A stretch of 64,000 bases of DNA from Pandoraea pulmonicola (GTDB taxonomy: Bacteria; Pseudomonadota; Gammaproteobacteria; Burkholderiales; Burkholderiaceae), in NCBI RefSeq assembly GCF_000815105.2, contig NZ_CP010310.2, positions 4,836,001-4,900,000 on the forward strand, given 5' to 3'. Below, in pieces: positions 63,940 through 64,000 of this stretch. The position numbers were made by a program, and so were the translations under genes. The notes below the pieces were generated by a model, which searched no databases, had not been told where the DNA came from, and was given only the letters and a program-made list of their open reading frames with translations. The stretch's first letter is position 1; each line of letters begins with the position of its first letter.

Positions 63940-64000
63940 GAGGCGGGCTATAGAAAAGTCGGTGCCATGGGATTCGGCTCGGCAGCGGCTTTCGAGAGAA

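Overview
The window reads as chromosome of a beta-proteobacterium of the family Burkholderiaceae. Pandoraea or a close relative is my best guess, from the lepA-lepB / rnc-era-recO-pdxJ-acpS-nagZ / efp-earP / uvrC-pgsA block, the high-GC codon use, and a porin and DUF4148-like exported protein typical of the group. The genus is inference; no rRNA or marker comparison was possible.

Bases 1-17000 are metabolic. A zinc-type cation exporter is followed by an ABC importer operon. Divergent from the importer are an enolase-superfamily sugar-acid dehydratase and a porin, then a FadR-type GntR regulator. Two matching inverted repeats in the divergent promoter region suggest this is one regulon. Next come a PPOX flavoprotein/AraC pair, and an MHS transporter, a LysR regulator, an iron-type alcohol dehydrogenase and a semialdehyde dehydrogenase that look like a 4-hydroxybutyrate-to-succinate route.

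Bases 17000-33000 hold mixed accessory genes: a 2H phosphoesterase, a GNAT, an AlaX-like editing protein, a frameshifted autotransporter with G tracts at the break, an SDR, a rhodanese beside a truncated AraC gene, a peroxiredoxin, LysR/MFS/serine hydrolase, and a MerR regulator facing a haloalkane-dehalogenase-like hydrolase across a typical MerR promoter.

Bases 32900-43775 are the most unusual part. A gene with a compact kinase domain of the effector type lies just outside a genomic island that sits in the tRNA-Cys gene. The island is bounded by a 54-bp copy of the tRNA 3' part and an integrase fragment. It carries a tandem duplication of a 2.3-2.5 kb unit, each copy encoding a large two-part repeat protein (proline-rich 56-residue repeats, then four HTH-like units), plus prophage debris: overlapping spanin genes, the larger cut by an intact IS256-family element, and a late-control-D remnant. 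All three effector-like genes begin with the same short N-terminal module and a GTG start, which suggests a shared export signal.

Bases 43800-48500 carry a compact sulfur operon (sulfide:quinone oxidoreductase-like protein, DUF1641, IscU-like scaffold, SufS-like desulfurase) with a divergent regulator, set between tRNA-Cys and two tRNA-Gly genes. From 48600 to the end is conserved housekeeping: pgsA, a potassium channel, uvrC, earP-efp (EF-P carries Arg32), and the large minus-strand series lepA-lepB-terminator-rnc-era-recO-pdxJ-acpS-nagZ. Several of these proteins carry unusually long low-complexity extensions.
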